A stretch of DNA of 64,000 nucleotides from Ahaetulla prasina. Its lineage: Eukaryota > Chordata > Lepidosauria > Squamata > Colubridae. The stretch covers positions 67,361,205 to 67,425,204 of the forward strand of contig NC_080546.1 of NCBI RefSeq assembly GCF_028640845.1. The letters run 5' to 3'. Both the position numbers and the translations under genes were made by a program. Below the pieces are notes generated by a model. It worked only from the letters and a program-made list of their open reading frames with translations, ran no database searches and was not told where the DNA came from. Below, piece by piece: positions 1 through 10,429 of the stretch (positions are counted from its first letter, which is position 1; each line of letters begins with the position of its first letter).

Positions 1-109
1 GAACCAAATCAAACTAGATTCTTGGACCAGAAGTCCCCAAATTTTTTTTTTGCAAACCAGGGACTGGTTTTGTGGAAGACACTTTTCCTCACACATGAAC
101 AGATGAAGC

Positions 110-715
110 TTTGCTTATTTGCATGTGCTGCTTCCTAACTGGTACTGGTCCATGGGCTGGAACTTGTTGACTCCTGTCTTAAACTTTAATAGAGCTGATT
201 TCAGCAAACTGAGAGAGAGCTTGGGGAGGATTCCATGGATGAAAATCTTAAAAGGGAAAACAACTCAAGAAGCTTGGGAAATTCTGAGAAATATGACTAT
301 AAAAGCTCACTCCAGCAAAATACCACTGAAAAAGAAAAATAAGAAATCTAAGAAGAAACCAGCATGATTGCATAAAGAACTTTTTGATACACTGAAAGAC
401 AAAAAGGATAAGTATAAAAAATGGAAAAAGGGACACATAACTAAAGCAGAATATTAGTATTTAGCCCAAATGTGCAAAGATGAAGTCAGGAAAGCTAGGA
501 CTCAGAATGAATTAACACTTGCAACAGATGTCAAAAACAATAAAGTTTCTTGCAACATCTAAAAACAAAAATATTAAGGAAACAGTCCACTAATGGAAGC
601 AGATGGCAAGGGAGTGATAGGCAGAGAAAAAGCAGAGCTGCTTAATTTCTTCTTTATCTCTTCAGGAAATGAATGAGCTCTACCTAGGGTGACAAACCAA
701 GGATCCTTAAAACAA
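110..715 (+). pseudogene. CR1-family LINE fragment, endonuclease-RT linker
   Basis: The translation from about 119 resembles the CR1 ORF2 stretch between endonuclease and reverse transcriptase: NFNRADFSKLRE, then IPWMK, then a lysine-rich run, KELFDTLKDKK and AELLNFFF. In-frame stops occur at 365 and several points downstream, so it is dead. The same frame is followable to about 665. It may belong to the CR1 copy whose RT region starts near 2736, but about 200 codons between them are not seen. Family assignment is from remembered CR1 proteins. Confidence 0.7.
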
Positions 716-1596
716 CAGCTCTAGCTCTTTGTTACTTGGCAAGCAAATATGGCTGCCCAGCCTGGTATAAATCAGCACATGCTGGGAAGGTAGATGTTTG
801 CTCTGAATGAAGCTAGCACAATTATTACTGAATGCCTTAAACCTATCTCTCTAGATAAGATCTACCACCTAGACAGCATTGCCTCACCTGCTGTTTGCAG
901 AGAAGCACAACAGACAGAGACTCAAATCATCAATATCTGGGCAACACCCTCTCTACAACCAATTCAGCAGAGGCTAAAATCCAGGAAAAGCTTCCTTAGG
1001 TAGACAAAACTTTAAAGTACTTGAAAGCAGAGCAGATCTATGGAAAGCTACAAACAACAACACTGAATAGAACCAATGAAGGAGTTGGCACCTGGGTCTG
1101 ATGAGAGCTAGGAAGTTGAATAGACTGCATATGGGTACAAGATATAGAGACACCCTGAACAAATGCGGTCCTGCTGCTGGATTGTTGCCCTCCTAGAGCC
1201 TCCTCCACGTCTCCTGATGTACTGGCCTCTCTCCTGGTAGCGCCTCCTTGCTCTGGACACTATGATGACAGACACAGCAATCCTTCTTGCCACAGCTCAT
1301 ATTTATGTGCCATCCTGGATGAGCTGCACTACCTGAGCCACTTGTGTGGGTTGTAGACTCCGTCTCATGCTACCACTAGAGTGACAGCACTGCCAGCATT
1401 CAAAAGTGACCAAACCATCAGCCAAAAAGCATAGGAATTGAGAAGTGGTCACCACCTGCAGAACCACTCCTTTATTGGAATGTCTTGCTAACTGCTTACG
1501 CTTTCCACCTGTTGTCTATTCCATGTGCACAACAGCATGTGGAACTGATTGTCAATCAGTGTTGCTACCTAAGTGGACAGTTTGATTTCACAGAAG
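716..1596. other. Unassigned stretch, no gene seen
   Basis: I see no convincing coding sequence or repeat structure. Short open frames near 794-1003 and 1108-1293 resemble nothing I know and look like chance. Confidence 0.5.
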
Positions 1597-1668
1597 TGTG
1601 ATTGATTTGGAGTTACATTGTGTTGTTTAAGTGTTCCCTTTATTTATTTTTTTGAACAGTGTGTATAT
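1597..1668. repeat. Left copy of a long direct repeat (~70 bp)
   Basis: This segment recurs at 2521-2587 with only a few differences; both contain GGAGTTACATTGTGTTGTTT. The two copies bracket a microsatellite and a Penelope-like 3' end. A long target duplication created on insertion is the simplest reading. Confidence 0.75.
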
Positions 1669-1787
1669 CTATATCTATATCTATATCTATATCTATATCT
1701 ATATCTATATCTATATCTATATCTATATCTATATCTATATCTATATCTATATCTATATCTACATCTACATCTACTTCTACATCTATA

Positions 1788-1875
<88 letters not shown>
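1661..1875. repeat. Compound microsatellite (TATATC)n-(TCTG)n-(TATC)n
   Basis: A hexanucleotide TATATC run (about 1661-1762) passes through degenerate ACATCT units into TCTG repeats (about 1788-1818) and TATC repeats (about 1818-1875). It abuts the 3' end of the minus-strand Penelope-like copy. Two other Penelope-like 3' ends here also abut tetranucleotide repeats, so the array probably grew from the retroelement tail. Confidence 0.95.
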
Positions 1876-2520
1876 GGTCTTGGCATATTCGGGTCTTTTC
1901 CCTTGTAAGGTTGAGAGTATCTTGGCGACATTTCGACGAGGTCTCACTCATCACCTTCAGGCTGGTGCTTTTGGCTTTGTGCTTCTGTGAGCAAAGCGTG
2001 GTCGGAGCTGCCGTCTCTCTATAAATACTGGTGGGGAGGTGGGGAGTGTTGCTGTGAGCAGGTTGGTTGGCTGTGTGGTTGCATCGTGATTGGTAGATGG
2101 AGTGTTTGCAGATTGGTCGGCTGCCTCGCAGCATCCTGTGTGGGTATGGCCCTAGTCTTTTGTTCCTGAGCTTTGGTGTTTTGGCTTCTGGAGTTCTGTG
2201 ATGTGATGTCTTGAGAAGATGGCTGTGATGCGGCATCCCGGGCCCTAGCCTGGCTCCGAGTCCGAGGTCCTGTCATGTGTTCCTGGTGTGTGTCAGCTTG
2301 CTTTGTGTGGGGATCAGAGGGGGCTGCAGCAGCCAGTGGTGCCAGCATGGTCTGGCTTCTGGATGGTGGTTGTGTTTCGTCTGTGGGATGGGTTTGGGTT
2401 TGAATCTGGTGAGGATGATTGGTGATGGCATTGTGTGTATTTTCATGGCTGGGACTCATTTGTTGACTAAGGCCAGTTTCCAGATGTCTGGTAGGCGGGA
2501 GGTGTCATCCCGTTTATTCA
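1876..2520 (-). mobile_element. Penelope-like element 3' end, copy 1
   Basis: Read on the minus strand, the segment starts in DDTSRLPDIWK, resembling the end of the GIY-YIG endonuclease region of Penelope-like elements. A Thr/Gln/Pro-rich stretch follows, ending in EKTRICQDL next to the microsatellite. Two other copies lie at 24431-25197 and 25297-25776. It is 5'-truncated at about 2520 and has an in-frame stop just after the endonuclease remnant. Penelope assignment is inferred from the fuller copy at 24431. Confidence 0.65.
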
Positions 2521-2587
2521 TGTGTGATTGACGTGGAGTTACATTGTGTTGTTTAAGTGTTCCCTTTATTTTTTTGAGTAGTGTATA
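2521..2587. repeat. Right copy of the ~70 bp direct repeat
   Basis: Matches 1597-1668 with small differences and lies immediately beyond the truncated 5' end of the Penelope-like copy. Confidence 0.75.
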
Positions 2588-2644
2588 TTAAATTTTAATT
2601 TTTATGTCATATAGTATGCCTTATTTTAATTGTGATGCTTTTGA

Positions 2645-2731
2645 CATAAATGAATGAATAAATAAATGAATAGAAAAATAAATAAATATAATAATGAATG
2701 AATGGATAAATAAATAAATAAATAAATAAAG
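2645..2731. repeat. (AAAT/GAAT)n low-complexity tract
   Basis: Imperfect AATGAATAAATAAATG-type repeats run up to the CR1 RT fragment. They could be the tail of a severely truncated CR1, but no conserved CR1 3' sequence accompanies them. Confidence 0.85.
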
Positions 2732-2735
2732 TAGA

Positions 2736-2870
2736 CCACAACCTACTTCTTAGTAAGTTAGAAAAATATGGGATAGACAGCATCACCACCTGATGGATTC
2801 ATAACTGGCTGACAAACCATACTGAACACTTAGTCCATAATGGAACTACATCTGTATGGAGGGAAGTAAG
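2736..2870 (+). pseudogene. CR1-family LINE RT, piece 1 of 4
   Basis: The translation contains LEKYGIDSITT, WIHNWLTN and NGTTSVWREVS, the CR1 RT segment before the [10 protein letters not shown] motif. A hAT insertion interrupts it at 2871; the sequence resumes at 3442. Stops are present. Pieces 2 to 4 are at 3442-3573, 5109-5540 and 13272-13342. Confidence 0.75.
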
Positions 2871-3433
2871 CAGGGGTGAAATGCTCCCGGTTCGGACCAG
2901 ATTGGCCGATCTGGTAGCGATGGTGGCAGATGGTTTGGAGAACTGGTAGCAAAAATCACTGCCCCCACCCCCCCGCCCATGCCCATCCAATTGCCTGGTC
3001 CCACTTGCCCACTTGCAGCTTCTTTTAAAATATGCTTTTAAAAGGTTTTAAAAAAAGGTGCTGACAATCACAGCTGAGCCGCACGATTGTCAGAGCCTTT
3101 TTTTACTTTTAAAAACATTTTAAACTATTCAGCTGAATAGGTTGTAAAAAATGCTTTTAAAAGTAAAAAAAAGGTTAAAAAAAAGCTCTGATGATCACAG
3201 TTGAGCTGCCTGATCATCAGAGCCTTTTTTTAACTTTTAAAAGCATTTTTTAAACAACCTATTCGGCCGAATAGGTTGTAAAAATGCTTTTAAAAGTAAA
3301 AAAAAAAAGATTGTGTGCCATAGCTGATCACCCACCCACCCCCACGCATGCTGTTCTACTTACCCCATGCATCCTTTTGGCATGTATGCATAGCCATCAA
3401 ACCAGCAGTAAACTGGTTCAGATTTCACTACTG
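2871..3433. mobile_element. Complete non-autonomous hAT element, 563 bp
   Basis: Starts CAGGGGTGAAAT and ends ATTTCACTACTG, imperfect terminal inverted repeats. It is flanked by identical 8-bp duplications GAAGTAAG at 2863-2870 and 3434-3441, the target length of hAT transposons. It encodes no transposase. Inside are two tandem units (about 3061-3175 and 3188-3309), each holding hairpins such as CTGACAATC/GATTGTCAG. Related left termini occur at 13343 and 22120. Confidence 0.9.
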
Positions 3434-3441
3434 GAAGTAAG

Positions 3442-3573
3442 CAGTGGGGTACCCCAAGGTTCTGTCCTAGGCCCAGTACTCTTTAATATCTTCAGTTTAG
3501 ATGAGGGAATAAAAGGGGAACTCATCAAATTTGTAGACAACACCAAGCTAACAGAAATAGCCAACAACCAGAA
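3442..3573 (+). pseudogene. CR1-family LINE RT, piece 2 of 4
   Basis: Continues piece 1 after the hAT with [17 protein letters not shown] and [11 protein letters not shown]. The catalytic F-A-D-D box reads F-V-D-N, so the polymerase site is lost. Interrupted at about 3574 by a minus-strand L2 LINE. Confidence 0.8.
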
Positions 3574-5060
3574 GAATAGAATAGAATAGAATTTTATTGG
3601 CCAAGTGTGATTGGACACACAAGGAATTTGTCTTGGTGCATATGCTCTCAGTGTACATAAAAGAAAAGATACCTTCATCAAGGTACAACATTTACAACAC
3701 AATTAATGGTCAGTATATCAATATAAATCATAAGGATTGCCAGCAACAAGTTACAGTCATACAGTCATAAGTGGAAAGAGATTGGTGATGGGAACTATGA
3801 GAAGATTAATAGTAGTGGAGATTCAGTAAATAGTTTGACAATGTTGATGGAATTATTTGTTTAGCAGAGTGATGGCCTTCAGGAAAAAACTGTTCTTGTG
3901 TCTAGTTGTTCTGGTGTGCAGTGCTCTATAGCGTCGTTTTGAGAGTAGGAGTTGAAACAGTTTATGTCCAGGATGCGAGGGGTCTGTAAATATTTTCACG
4001 GCCCTCTTCTTGATTCGTGCAGTATACAGGTCCTCAATGGAAGGCAGGTTGGTAGCAATTATTTTTTCTGCAGTTCTAATTATCCTCTGAAGTCTGTGTT
4101 TTTCTTGTTGGGTTGCAGAACCGAACCAGACAGTTATAGAGGTGCAAATGACAGACTCAATAATTCCTCTGTAGAACTGAATCAGCAGCTCCTTAGACAG
4201 TTTGAGCTTACTGAGTTGGTGCAGAAAGAACATTCTTTGTTGTCCTTTTTTAATGATGTTTTTGATGTTGGCTGTCCATTTTAGATCTTGCGTTATGATA
4301 GAACCTAGAAATTTAAAGGTTTCTACTGTTGATACTGTGTTGTCTAGTATTATGAGAGGTGGAAGTATGGAAGGATTTCTCCTAAAGTCTACCACCATTT
4401 CTATGGTTTTGAGTGTGTTCAGTTCCAGATTGTTTTGGTTGCACCACAAGGCTAGTCGTTCGACCTCTCGTCTATATGCGGATTCGTCATTGTCTCGAAT
4501 GAGACCAACTGTTGTGTCATCTGCGAACTTCAGTAGCTTAACAGATGGATCGTTGGAGATGCAGTCATTGGTATACAGAGAGAAGAGAAGTGGGGAGAGC
4601 ACACGGCCTTGGGGGGGCCCTGTGCTAATTGTACAGGTATTTGATGTGATCTTGCTTAGCTTCATCTGCTGCTTCCTGTTTGTTAGGAAGCTTGTGATCC
4701 ACTTACAAGTCTGTTCCGGTGCCTGTAGCTGGTTTAGCTTAGTTGAAAGAATATCTGGAATGATGGTATTGAATGCTGAACTAAAGTCTACAAAGAGGAC
4801 CCTTGCATAGGTCTTTGGAGAGTCAAGATGTTGTAAGATGTAGTGCAGAGCCATATTAACAGCATCATCTGTTGATCTATTTGCTTGGTATGCAAATTGC
4901 AAGGGGTCTAACAACGGATCCGTGATGGTTTTCAAGTAGGAAAGCACTAGCCTTTCAAAGGTTTTCATGACTACAGATGTTAAAGCAACTGGTCTGTAGT
5001 CATTCAGTTCCTTGATAGTGGGCTTCTTCGACACTGGGATGATGGTAGAGCATCATCTAC
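3574..5060 (-). mobile_element. L2-clade LINE (snake ATTCT-tail type), 5'-truncated
   Basis: A minus-strand LINE 3' half. Its 3' tail is the AGAAT units at 3574-3592, followed by a 3' UTR with TTATTGGCCAAGTGTGATTG that recurs at 60418 and, diverged, at the end of the L2 copy near 53394. It lies between CR1 RT pieces, so it inserted into that CR1. ATTCT-tailed LINEs of this kind are known from snake genomes (Snake1), which supports the organism call. Confidence 0.85.
3853..5034 (-). pseudogene. L2-clade LINE reverse transcriptase, C-terminal part
   Basis: An uninterrupted 393-codon frame. It opens in KKPTIKELNDYRPVALTS (RT fingers), passes VDFSSAFNTI (motif A), a PPQGRVLSPLLFSLYTND segment (motif B), KFADDTTV (catalytic motif C) and FKFLGSIIT (motif D/E). 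It ends in the L2 tail DPSHPGHKLFQLLLSKRRYR and a stop at 3853. Endonuclease and N-terminal RT are missing, so it cannot move alone. Lack of frameshifts suggests a fairly young copy. Confidence 0.88.
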
Positions 5061-5108
5061 CGTATAATATAATATAATAATTATATAATTATATAACTAT
5101 ATAATTGA
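5061..5108. repeat. AT-rich (TATAA/TTATA)n tract at an insertion junction
   Basis: Short TATAATATAAT and ATTATATAACT units lie between the truncated 5' end of the L2 LINE and the resumed CR1 sequence. Probably microsatellite growth at the junction. Confidence 0.7.
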
Positions 5109-5540
5109 GATAAGCTCAAGATCCAGAAAAATCTTGACAGACTTGAACATTGGACCTTATCTAACAAAATGAAATTCAAGGGTGAGAAAAGTAAGGTTTT
5201 ACACTTAGGCAAGACAAACCAAATGTACTGGTATAGAATAGGTGGAACCTGACTCAATAGTAGTAACTGTAACTGTGAAAGGGATTTTGGAGTCTTAGTG
5301 GACAATTGCTTAAATATGAACCAGCAGTGTATTGCAGCCATCCAAAAGGCCAATGCAATCCTAGGCTGCATTATCAGAAAAATAGAATCAAGATCACATG
5401 TTAGTACTACTTTATAATGCCTTAGAAAGACCGCACTTGGAATATTGCATCCAGTTTTGGTCACCACAAAATAAAAATGATGTTGAGACTCTGGAAAGAG
5501 TGAAAAGAAGAGCAACAAAGTTGATTAGGGGGATGGAAAC
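5109..5540 (+). pseudogene. CR1-family LINE RT, piece 3 of 4
   Basis: Resumes CR1 with IQKNLDRLEHW, KVLHLGKTN, a VLVDNCLNMNQQC segment, [16 protein letters not shown] and [15 protein letters not shown], the thumb and C-terminal region. A frameshift lies near 5400. Interrupted at 5541 by a Gypsy element; the last five bases, GAAAC, form its target duplication. Confidence 0.85.
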
Positions 5541-5838
5541 TGCTGAATTCTGGGTAATGGACACAGCTGAGGCCAGACTGAAGGCAACAACAACTTTATT
5601 TAAGGCGCAAACGCGCTAATTCGAACGGCAGCAAAAAACAGAAACTTCAGTTGAAAAATGGCTGAGAACCACGGGGGAGCCATCTGACAGCTCTTATATA
5701 TGCGAGCTGTCAGTTGGCTCCCCCAATCGCAACAGCTCAGGTTTCCCGCTGTTTTAGTCTCCGCACGTCTTGGCCAATCAGCATCGACTTGCTGATTAGC
5801 TAGGCTGGAGCCCCAGCTGTAACGCTGAGGACATAACA
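5541..5838 (-). repeat. 3' LTR of Gypsy 1
   Basis: 298 bp, TG...CA. By eye it differs from the 5' LTR at ten positions (about 3.4 percent), nine transitions and one transversion, with no length change. On the minus strand it carries a TATATAAG promoter-like box (about 5694-5701) and an AATAAA signal (about 5595-5602). Confidence 0.93.
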
Positions 5839-5851
5839 CCCTTCCCCTCCC
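5839..5851 (-). promoter_or_regulatory. Polypurine tract of Gypsy 1
   Basis: Directly before the 3' LTR on the minus strand is the purine run GGGAGGGGAAGGG, in the position where plus-strand DNA synthesis is primed. Confidence 0.8.
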
Positions 5852-6896
5852 AGCTTGCGCACACGTAGTCATCCAAATGCACAGGCGCTCGGTGTCTCTG
5901 CCCAGATCTTCTCAATATAGGGGCGGCGGCCGACGGAGGAGGAGCGGTAGGCGGTTCCGTGTTGTCCCTGAAGGCCTCAGACGTCACCAAAGGGGGGTGG
6001 GTCCCAGTTTGCCAGGTGAGGGTCCGGTCGAGAATGTTCCGGTGGTCGAGGGTTGGTGTCCCTCTATAGGAGTGTGTTCCGCTGCAGGGGCTTGCACCTC
6101 TGTCAGCTGCTGGAAGGATTGTTCAACAGCAGGGAGCTGCGGGTAGGAACGTTGTGGTTGTTGGTCAACTAAGGGGTTTAGTGTTCGCCGCCGAAGTTGG
6201 TCCACATGTCGCCGCCACTCTCGTTTGTCGTCCAAACGGACTCTGTAAGAACAGGGCCCAGTTAGTCCCGTGATGCAGCCGGGCACCCATTTTGGGTCCG
6301 ACCCATAGTTGTGGGCGAACACCGGGTCCCCACAGGTGAAAACCCTCGGGGAACTCTGATAGTTTGGAGTTTGTTCCTGGCAGTAAGTGGGGTGGAGATG
6401 ATCCAAGGTCGTGCGGAGCCGGCGTCCCATAAGCAGCTCTGCTGGACTGAGTTTGGTAATTGAACAGGGGGTGGCATGCTGTGCCAGAAGGTATTGATAA
6501 ATTTTGGTGTGCCAATTTGTGGGTCCCAAACGACCTAATGCTTCCTTTGCTGACCTCACCGCCCGTTCTGCCCGGCCGTTAGCTGCCGGGTGGAAAGGAG
6601 CCGTAGGCGCATGGCGAATGCCATGTTTGGCCAGGAAGGTTTGAAAGGGTGCTGATGCAAATTGGGGCAGGTTGTCTGAGACTACCACATCGGGCAACCC
6701 ATGTGTAGCGAACAGCTGCTCTAAAACTCTTATGGTGGCCTCTGCCGTGGTGGAGGGCATGCGAGCCAGCTCCACCCAACGGGAGTAGGCATCCACGATC
6801 ACGAGGAATGACTGTCCCTGAAAAGTCCCGGCGAAGTCCAAATGGACCTGGGACCAAGGCGACCGGGGGCCTTCCCAGTCCCTGGGGGCGCTGCCC
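5852..6896 (-). pseudogene. Gypsy 1 integrase region
   Basis: An open stretch at 5984-6841 carries the catalytic core: the first Asp in MDFAGTFQGQ, the second in VVSDN, and Glu in the GRAERAVRSAKEA segment, a D,D-35-E arrangement. A downstream segment with MGRRLR and WRRHVDQLRRR follows. A frameshift near 6860-6890 separates it from the RT/RNase H frame, and another near 5985 separates it from the tail containing HRAPVHLDDYV. The usual SDNGPQF box reads SDNLPQF. No chromodomain is seen. Confidence 0.88.
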
Positions 6897-9153
6897 TAGA
6901 TTGTTGGCAGAGTCGGCACCTGGACACCCACAGCTCTATGTCGTGGTCCAACTTGGGCCACCACACATAGCTGCGGGCAAGTGCCTTCATGCGAACGATG
7001 CCGGGGTGGGCATTGTGAAGGCTTTTTAAAATCAGTGACCTTAGTTTTGATGGTACTCTATTTCCCCACAAGAGGCACCCTTTCAATGCTGACAGTTCAT
7101 TCTGTCTACGGTGAAAGGGTAGGAGCTCTTCAGGCACCGCCGCTTGCGGCCATCCCCTGCGAACCCAGTCAAGGACTTGGGCGAGGTTTGGGTCGGAAAT
7201 GGTGTGCTTGGCTATGTCTGTGGCGGAGACGGGGCCCTGCCATTCGTCAATAAGTAAGACAGATACGGCAGGGGCAGGGTCAACAGCGGCCGAGGGCAAA
7301 GGACAACCGCTGAGGGCATCTGCATGCCCCAGTGCCTTGCCCGGCCGGTATGCCAGCTGATAGTTATATGCTGCCAAAAATTCCGTCCATCGGGACATGC
7401 GGGGCGATAGAATTGGGGGTGTCTGCCGATCACCAGCCAGCAACCCCAGAAGGGGCTTGTGGTTGGTGATCAGGTGAAAAAACCGCCCGTATAAGTAATC
7501 ATGGAATCTCTTGATTCCTGCCACAGCCGCCAATGCCTCCTTGTCCAATTGACTATAATTCCTCTCAGGCGCTGAAAGCGTCCTGGAATAATAGGCAATT
7601 GGAGCCTCGGAGCCATTAGGAAGGATGTGGCTTAAAACAGCGCCAATCCCATACGGGGAGGCGTCACAGGCAAGGGAAACGGGCTGACTAGGGTCGTACT
7701 GGACCAGAACTGCGGAGGAGGTGAGGGCATCTTTCACTGCGTGGAAAGCCGCTGCGGCTTCCTTACCCCAATGCCAGGGAGCCCTGGCATCTAGAAGCCT
7801 ATGTAGGGGCTCTGCTAACGAGGCCTTGTGCAGCAAGAAAACCGCATAAAAGTTAAGGAGACCCAGGAAAGCCTGCAGTTCAACCTTATTAGTTGGCGTG
7901 GGGGCTTTCCTGATTGCCTCTACCTTGGAGTGGGTGGGGTGGATGCCTTGGGAATCAACAAGAAATCCCAGGAATTCTACCTTGGGGACACCCAACCTGC
8001 ACTTTTCCTTTTTTAATTTAAGCCCAGCAGTGTGGAAACGGGTCAAGACAGCTAGCAGTTTTGCGAGCAAGTCGACACGATTGGTAGCGGATATGAGGAT
8101 ATTGTCAAAATAGGGGACGACCCCTCCTAGCCCATGGAGCAACTGCTCCATTAGGCTCTGGAACAAACTGGGGGCGACACTGACTCCGAACTGGAGGCGT
8201 TTACATTTAAACGCCTCCCGGTGTGTTACGATAGTCTGGGTCAAGGCAGTTGCCTCATCGACCGGCAGCTGCTGGTAAGCTTGCGCCAGGTCAAGCTTTG
8301 CGAAAATCGAACCCTGTCCCAGAGAGTGCAACAGCTGTTGCACTACAGGGACTGGGTATGGGTAAGCTTGCAGCGCCCTATTTATGGTCCCCTTGTAATC
8401 AGCACAGATCCTGATGGATCCGTCCTGTTCCTGTTTAAGGGGAACCACAATAGGGGTTTCCCAGGGGGAATGGTCCACTGGTTCTAACACTCCCTGGGCG
8501 AGGAGCTTGTCAATCTCTAGGTCAACACGGTGTTGTAATGCAAGGGGCACCCGCCTAGGCTTCAACCTTATAGGAGCAATTTGTGGGTCCAAATTAAAAG
8601 TGATAGGATTTCCCCTATATTCACCCAGGCGACCATCGAAAACGTCAGCAAACTCCTCGGTGATGCCTTCAAAAGGGTTGGTGTCAGTCAAGTTGACGCC
8701 TAAAACGTTGAGGCCAAATGCCTCGAACCAGTCCAGTCCCAGTAAGGTGGGAAGGCTTCCCTTGACAACTATGAGGGGAAGGCATCCGGTGAATCTGCCG
8801 TGGCTGATGGAGAACTGGCCACAGCCTAACACCGGAATAGCCTTCCCCTGGTAGTCCTTCAGGCGAACTGGGCAATGCTGGAGGCGACGCCTCGATATGT
8901 TAGGCAGCAGGCGTTTCAGGGTGGCCCAAGAAATTAAAGATTTAGATGAGCCAGTATCAACCTCCATTTTGCATGGCATTCCTTCAAGAGTCACTTGGAG
9001 ATAAATCTTGCTGCCTTTGGATAAGGCAGAGGTGGCATGGTTGACAGTGTAGCAGTCCTCATGATGCGTGAGGAATTTTTTTCCCCTCACGGTTTTGGCG
9101 GGCACCTGTTCTGCCCCACTGAATGGTAGGGTGGACTGGCAAACCTTGGCCAA
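6799..9153 (-). pseudogene. Gypsy 1 pol: protease, RT, RNase H, integrase N-terminus
   Basis: A 784-codon frame. Residues 1-5 are the end of the gag-type zinc knuckle, so pol is in frame with that knuckle. The protease active site DTGSS is at 66-70. RT runs about 190-430, with RICADYK, LDLAQAYQQLPV and FGVSVAP. The catalytic box near residue 347 reads YFDN instead of YFDD (AAT codon at about 8110), which should abolish polymerisation. RNase H follows with LACDASPYGIGAVLSH, then NYSQLDKEALA. An HHCC integrase zinc finger lies near residues 700-745. The frame then shifts. Confidence 0.92.
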
Positions 9154-9776
9154 ATGGCCTTTTTTCCCACAACAGCGACATGTAGCTGTCTTAAAACGGC
9201 AGTCGGCTCGGTGGTGGCTTCCGCCACAGCCGGCACAATTGGGAAGGAATGTTTTGGTTCCAGGGGTTCCCTTCTTAAATGGGGCAGACTTGAGGCACTG
9301 AACGCTGTCGCCCTCATCTGAGGAATGGTTGGATCTGAGTCCTTATGGTGAACAGTGAAGTTTTTTGTCGGCTGAGGCGTCATTGTGGTGTGGAGGCTTT
9401 GGATCTCTGCTGCCGAGCGGTCAGACATCTCTGAGGCTTGGGCTTCATCTAGGGCGGCTGCCAGGGATATTTCTTTCCGGGCCAATAAACGCCTCTTAAG
9501 CCTCACGTCCCTCACCCCACATACAAGCTGCTCCAGTAAAGCGTCATCCAAGTCACGGAATTCGCATGGTCCTGCAGCTGCCCTCAGAGATGCCACGTAT
9601 TTGCTCACGGATTCTCCCTCCTTCTGGACCCGCCGGTGAAAAGCATGCCTCCGGGCTAAACGCGATGGCGCTGGGGCATAATGGTCTTTCAGCTTAGATA
9701 TCAGGAAGTCCCAGGGCACGTCCCTCAAGAGTTGGGGAGTTACCAAGGCTTTCGCTGTATTAAAAACATTGTGGCC
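9087..9776 (-). pseudogene. Gypsy 1 gag, main part
   Basis: Nucleocapsid-type gag aligned to Gypsy 2 gag over FHRRVQKEGESVSKYVASL and LLEQLVCGVRDVRLKRRLL. Two zinc knuckles (CX2CX3HX4C, then CX2CX4HX4C) are encoded around 9130-9240, but in the frame of pol; a shift near 9300 separates them from the upstream capsid frame. The upstream (N-terminal) side ends at 9776 where the L1-derived element enters and continues at 12727. Confidence 0.85.
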
Positions 9777-10429
9777 AGACTTCCGGTATGGCTCCGCTTC
9801 GTGGAGAAGCAGCTATGATTTAGCTGCTAACTCCCTAGTCAGTAGAGCTGTCAGGACATCGTAAATCTGGGTCCGACAGCTTGGAATTCTCTCCTTCGGG
9901 CAAAGAAGGAGAGATGAGCATTCAGGTTGAAGTTGAGACACCCTAATAAGCTTCTAAGGCTTCGGGGAGTTCTCCTTCCATAGCCTGATAAACTCCTGGC
10001 TGGGTGAGGCTTCTGCCTTTATGGCGGACAAACGAAGCGTCCAATTTCCATGGCTGGAGTTGATTTATGATGGACTGTAACGTGGACGGAGCAGAAACTG
10101 GAGTTTTAACACTTGTTTGTAAGAAGACTGCAAGCCCCTGAGGATATATTTGCTGCGAAGATAGGAGAGAAGAAAGCAAATGGCGGTTTTGTGGAATGTG
10201 TGTATTGAAAACGAAAGTTAAAGAAATGCTTACTAACAGCTAGTGTCGAAATAGAAGATATATAGGAAGACACTGACTAAATGGAAGAAACGAGAATCTT
10301 ATGATTTATATTTTTTCTTCTTCTTTGGGATTATAGTGATTTAGAAGAAAAGTTTTTTGAATTTTTCTTTTTTAATTTTTTTTTTCTTTTTCTTGGTCCA
10401 TTATTAAGCTATATTTTTTTTTTTTAAAA

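Noticed and set aside
1108..1293. Minus-strand 61-codon frame rich in Arg
   Set aside because: No recognisable motif, no start context or conservation evidence.
1661..1875. CRISPR-like array
   Set aside because: Pure microsatellite without spacers, in eukaryotic DNA.
1930..1965. Hammerhead ribozyme
   Set aside because: The conserved core is incomplete; reported only as a weak observation.
1618..2024. Overlapping open frames of 80-120 codons
   Set aside because: They translate the TATATC/TATC microsatellite and are low-complexity artefacts.
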